Assembly: GCA_019422485.1 (NCBI GenBank)
Contig: JAHZDG010000067.1
Coordinates: forward strand, 1-6,391
Direction: 5' to 3'
Length of the DNA: 6,391 nt
From: Alistipes sp.
GTDB taxonomy: Bacteria > Bacteroidota > Bacteroidia > Bacteroidales > Rikenellaceae
Positions 5,305 through 6,391 of this stretch are shown here, piece after piece. Within the stretch, counting starts at the first letter, position 1, and the number at the start of each line of letters is the position of its first letter. The position numbers and the translations under genes are program-made. The notes beneath the pieces are model-generated. The model made no database searches. It worked only from the letters and a program-made list of their open reading frames with translations, and was not told the origin of the DNA.

Positions 5305-6391
5305 CTATTCCGTTTTGCGGTAGGTCAGATTCAGCGGTTCGAAAGCCAGTCGATTGATCAGGTTTTCGATGTAGTTGTAGGTCATGACCATGCCTTCATA
5401 GTTGATGCGGTCTGCGCGGTCGCCGGGCGTGTGATAGTCCACATGATGACGCGTGCCGAACGAGAAGGCCGGAATGCCTTTCTGGTAGAACGGAGTGTAG
5501 TCGGTGGGACCGGTACCGCGGAATTCCCAGATCAGATCCAGTTTGTCGTTGTTGGGCAGGCTGGCGAACAGGTCGGTACCTTCATAGGCGCTCCCGATGC
5601 CGCGAATGGTCAAACCTTTGGCATCCATGCGGCCCATCATATCGATGTTTACCATGACTTTCACCTTGTCGAGCGGTTCGACAGGATTGGCAGCATAATG
5701 TTTCGACCCTTTCAGACCGCGTTCTTCCGCCCCGAACAGGATGATGATCACGTCTTTCTTCAGGAAAGCGCGGCGCTGGCTGATGGACCGAGCCAATTCC
5801 ATGACTCCTGCCGTACCGGATGCATTGTCATCCGCACCGTAATAGATTTTCGTTTTGCCTTCGTATTCGCCTACCCCCATGTGGTCGTAGTGGGCGCCCA
5901 GAATCATGACATCCCCCTGCGGATTGTTGGCCTTGGGGGCTGCGATTTTGGCAACGATGTTAAACGTGTGTTCAGTGAGCATATTGACTGCTACGCTGCC
6001 TTCAACGGTTTTCCCGGTGAGGGTTTTCGCTACCTGCGGGGTTACTTTGAAGACGGAGATAGATCCGGTCGGCCAGCGGGCCGGCAGATTGCTCAGTGGT
6101 TGTCCGACCATCAAAATACCGGCAGCTCCGGCTTTGAGGGCCATTCTTTCCCGGGTGCGTTGTTCCGAACCGTCGGTATAGCTGCGGGGGGTGAGTTGTA
6201 CCAAAACGAATTTTCCTTTGACATCTTTCCCGATGTAATCGTCTTCTTTCCCTTCACCGACATTGACGACTTCGCCCTGGAACGTTCCGGTGGCCGAATT
6301 CAGCGATGGCAGATAATCTTTACCGTAGGTGAGGGTGCGTTTGCCGACTTTCAGAGAACATTGATCCTCTTTGAGCTCCCGGTATGCCTGG
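5305..6391 (-). CDS. M28-family zinc aminopeptidase with PA domain (5' end beyond window)
   Basis: The frame is open from the right edge to the stop at 5305, giving 361 residues with the N terminus missing; a TTG at 6204 is internal, not the start. Visible residues about 40-150 look like a protease-associated (PA) domain (KGKFVLVQLTPRS, then KAGAAGILMV). The M28 catalytic domain follows with its di-zinc motifs in order: GAHYDHMG (165-172), GADDNASG (185-192), GAEERGLKGS (220-229, catalytic and ligand Glu), NIDMMGR (248-254) and the His of DYHTPGD (about 320). All are present, so activity is expected. M28 enzymes release N-terminal amino acids from peptides; Bacteroidota members are usually exported, but any signal peptide lies outside the window. 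Relatives include Q-type and glutaminyl-cyclase-like members, though the PA domain and full motif set favour an aminopeptidase. It converges on yajC. Confidence 0.94.
   Translation of the reverse strand, partial: QAYRELKEDQCSLKVGKRTLTYGKDYLPSLNSATGTFQGEVVNVGEGKEDDYIGKDVKGKFVLVQLTPRSYTDGSEQRTRERMALKAGAAGILMVGQPLSNLPARWPTGSISVFKVTPQVAKTLTGKTVEGSVAVNMLTEHTFNIVAKIAAPKANNPQGDVMILGAHYDHMGVGEYEGKTKIYYGADDNASGTAGVMELARSISQRRAFLKKDVIIILFGAEERGLKGSKHYAANPVEPLDKVKVMVNIDMMGRMDAKGLTIRGIGSAYEGTDLFASLPNNDKLDLIWEFRGTGPTDYTPFYQKGIPAFSFGTRHHVDYHTPGDRADRINYEGMVMTYNYIENLINRLAFEPLNLTYRKTE

Overview
The window looks like chromosome from a member of the Bacteroidota, probably order Bacteroidales. Three things point there. 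Several intergenic regions carry the Bacteroidota -7 promoter element TAnnTTTG. The nusB gene encodes the long, N-terminally extended NusB typical of this phylum. The integrase, DUF2795, DUF1573 and YajC proteins are of Bacteroidales type. Genus cannot be fixed from the sequence; composition is roughly half G+C.

Left edge (1 to about 612): the start of a tyrosine-recombinase integrase gene on the minus strand, cut by the window edge, so the window appears to clip the end of an integrated mobile element. Upstream of the integrase lies a 229-base non-coding stretch. It holds three copies of a dyad-symmetric motif, TTGTCCAAACAAA, at an exact 41-base pitch, followed by a long hairpin. This is the most unusual structure in the window.

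Centre-left (613 to about 3306): a minus-strand group, read right to left. It comprises an HI0933/BaiN-like FAD oxidoreductase, a small protein that looks like a shrunken relative of a Bacteroidales methyltransferase-like family, a PduO-type cob(I)alamin adenosyltransferase, and a small acidic DUF2795 protein. The first three are tightly packed and probably co-transcribed. The DUF2795 gene may have its own promoter.

Centre (3299 to 3355): a divergent promoter region with a TAnnTTTG element on each strand and a 17-base palindrome between them.

Centre-right (3421 to 5226, plus strand): nusB, a DUF1573 lipoprotein 7 bases behind it, then yajC with its own very good promoter. A strong bidirectional terminator follows, separating yajC from a convergent M28 zinc peptidase whose 5' end lies beyond the right edge.

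Most of the window is conserved housekeeping sequence. The candidates for something new are the 41-base-phased repeat array beside the integrase, the reduced methyltransferase-like protein and the shared palindrome. No complete novel system is visible.
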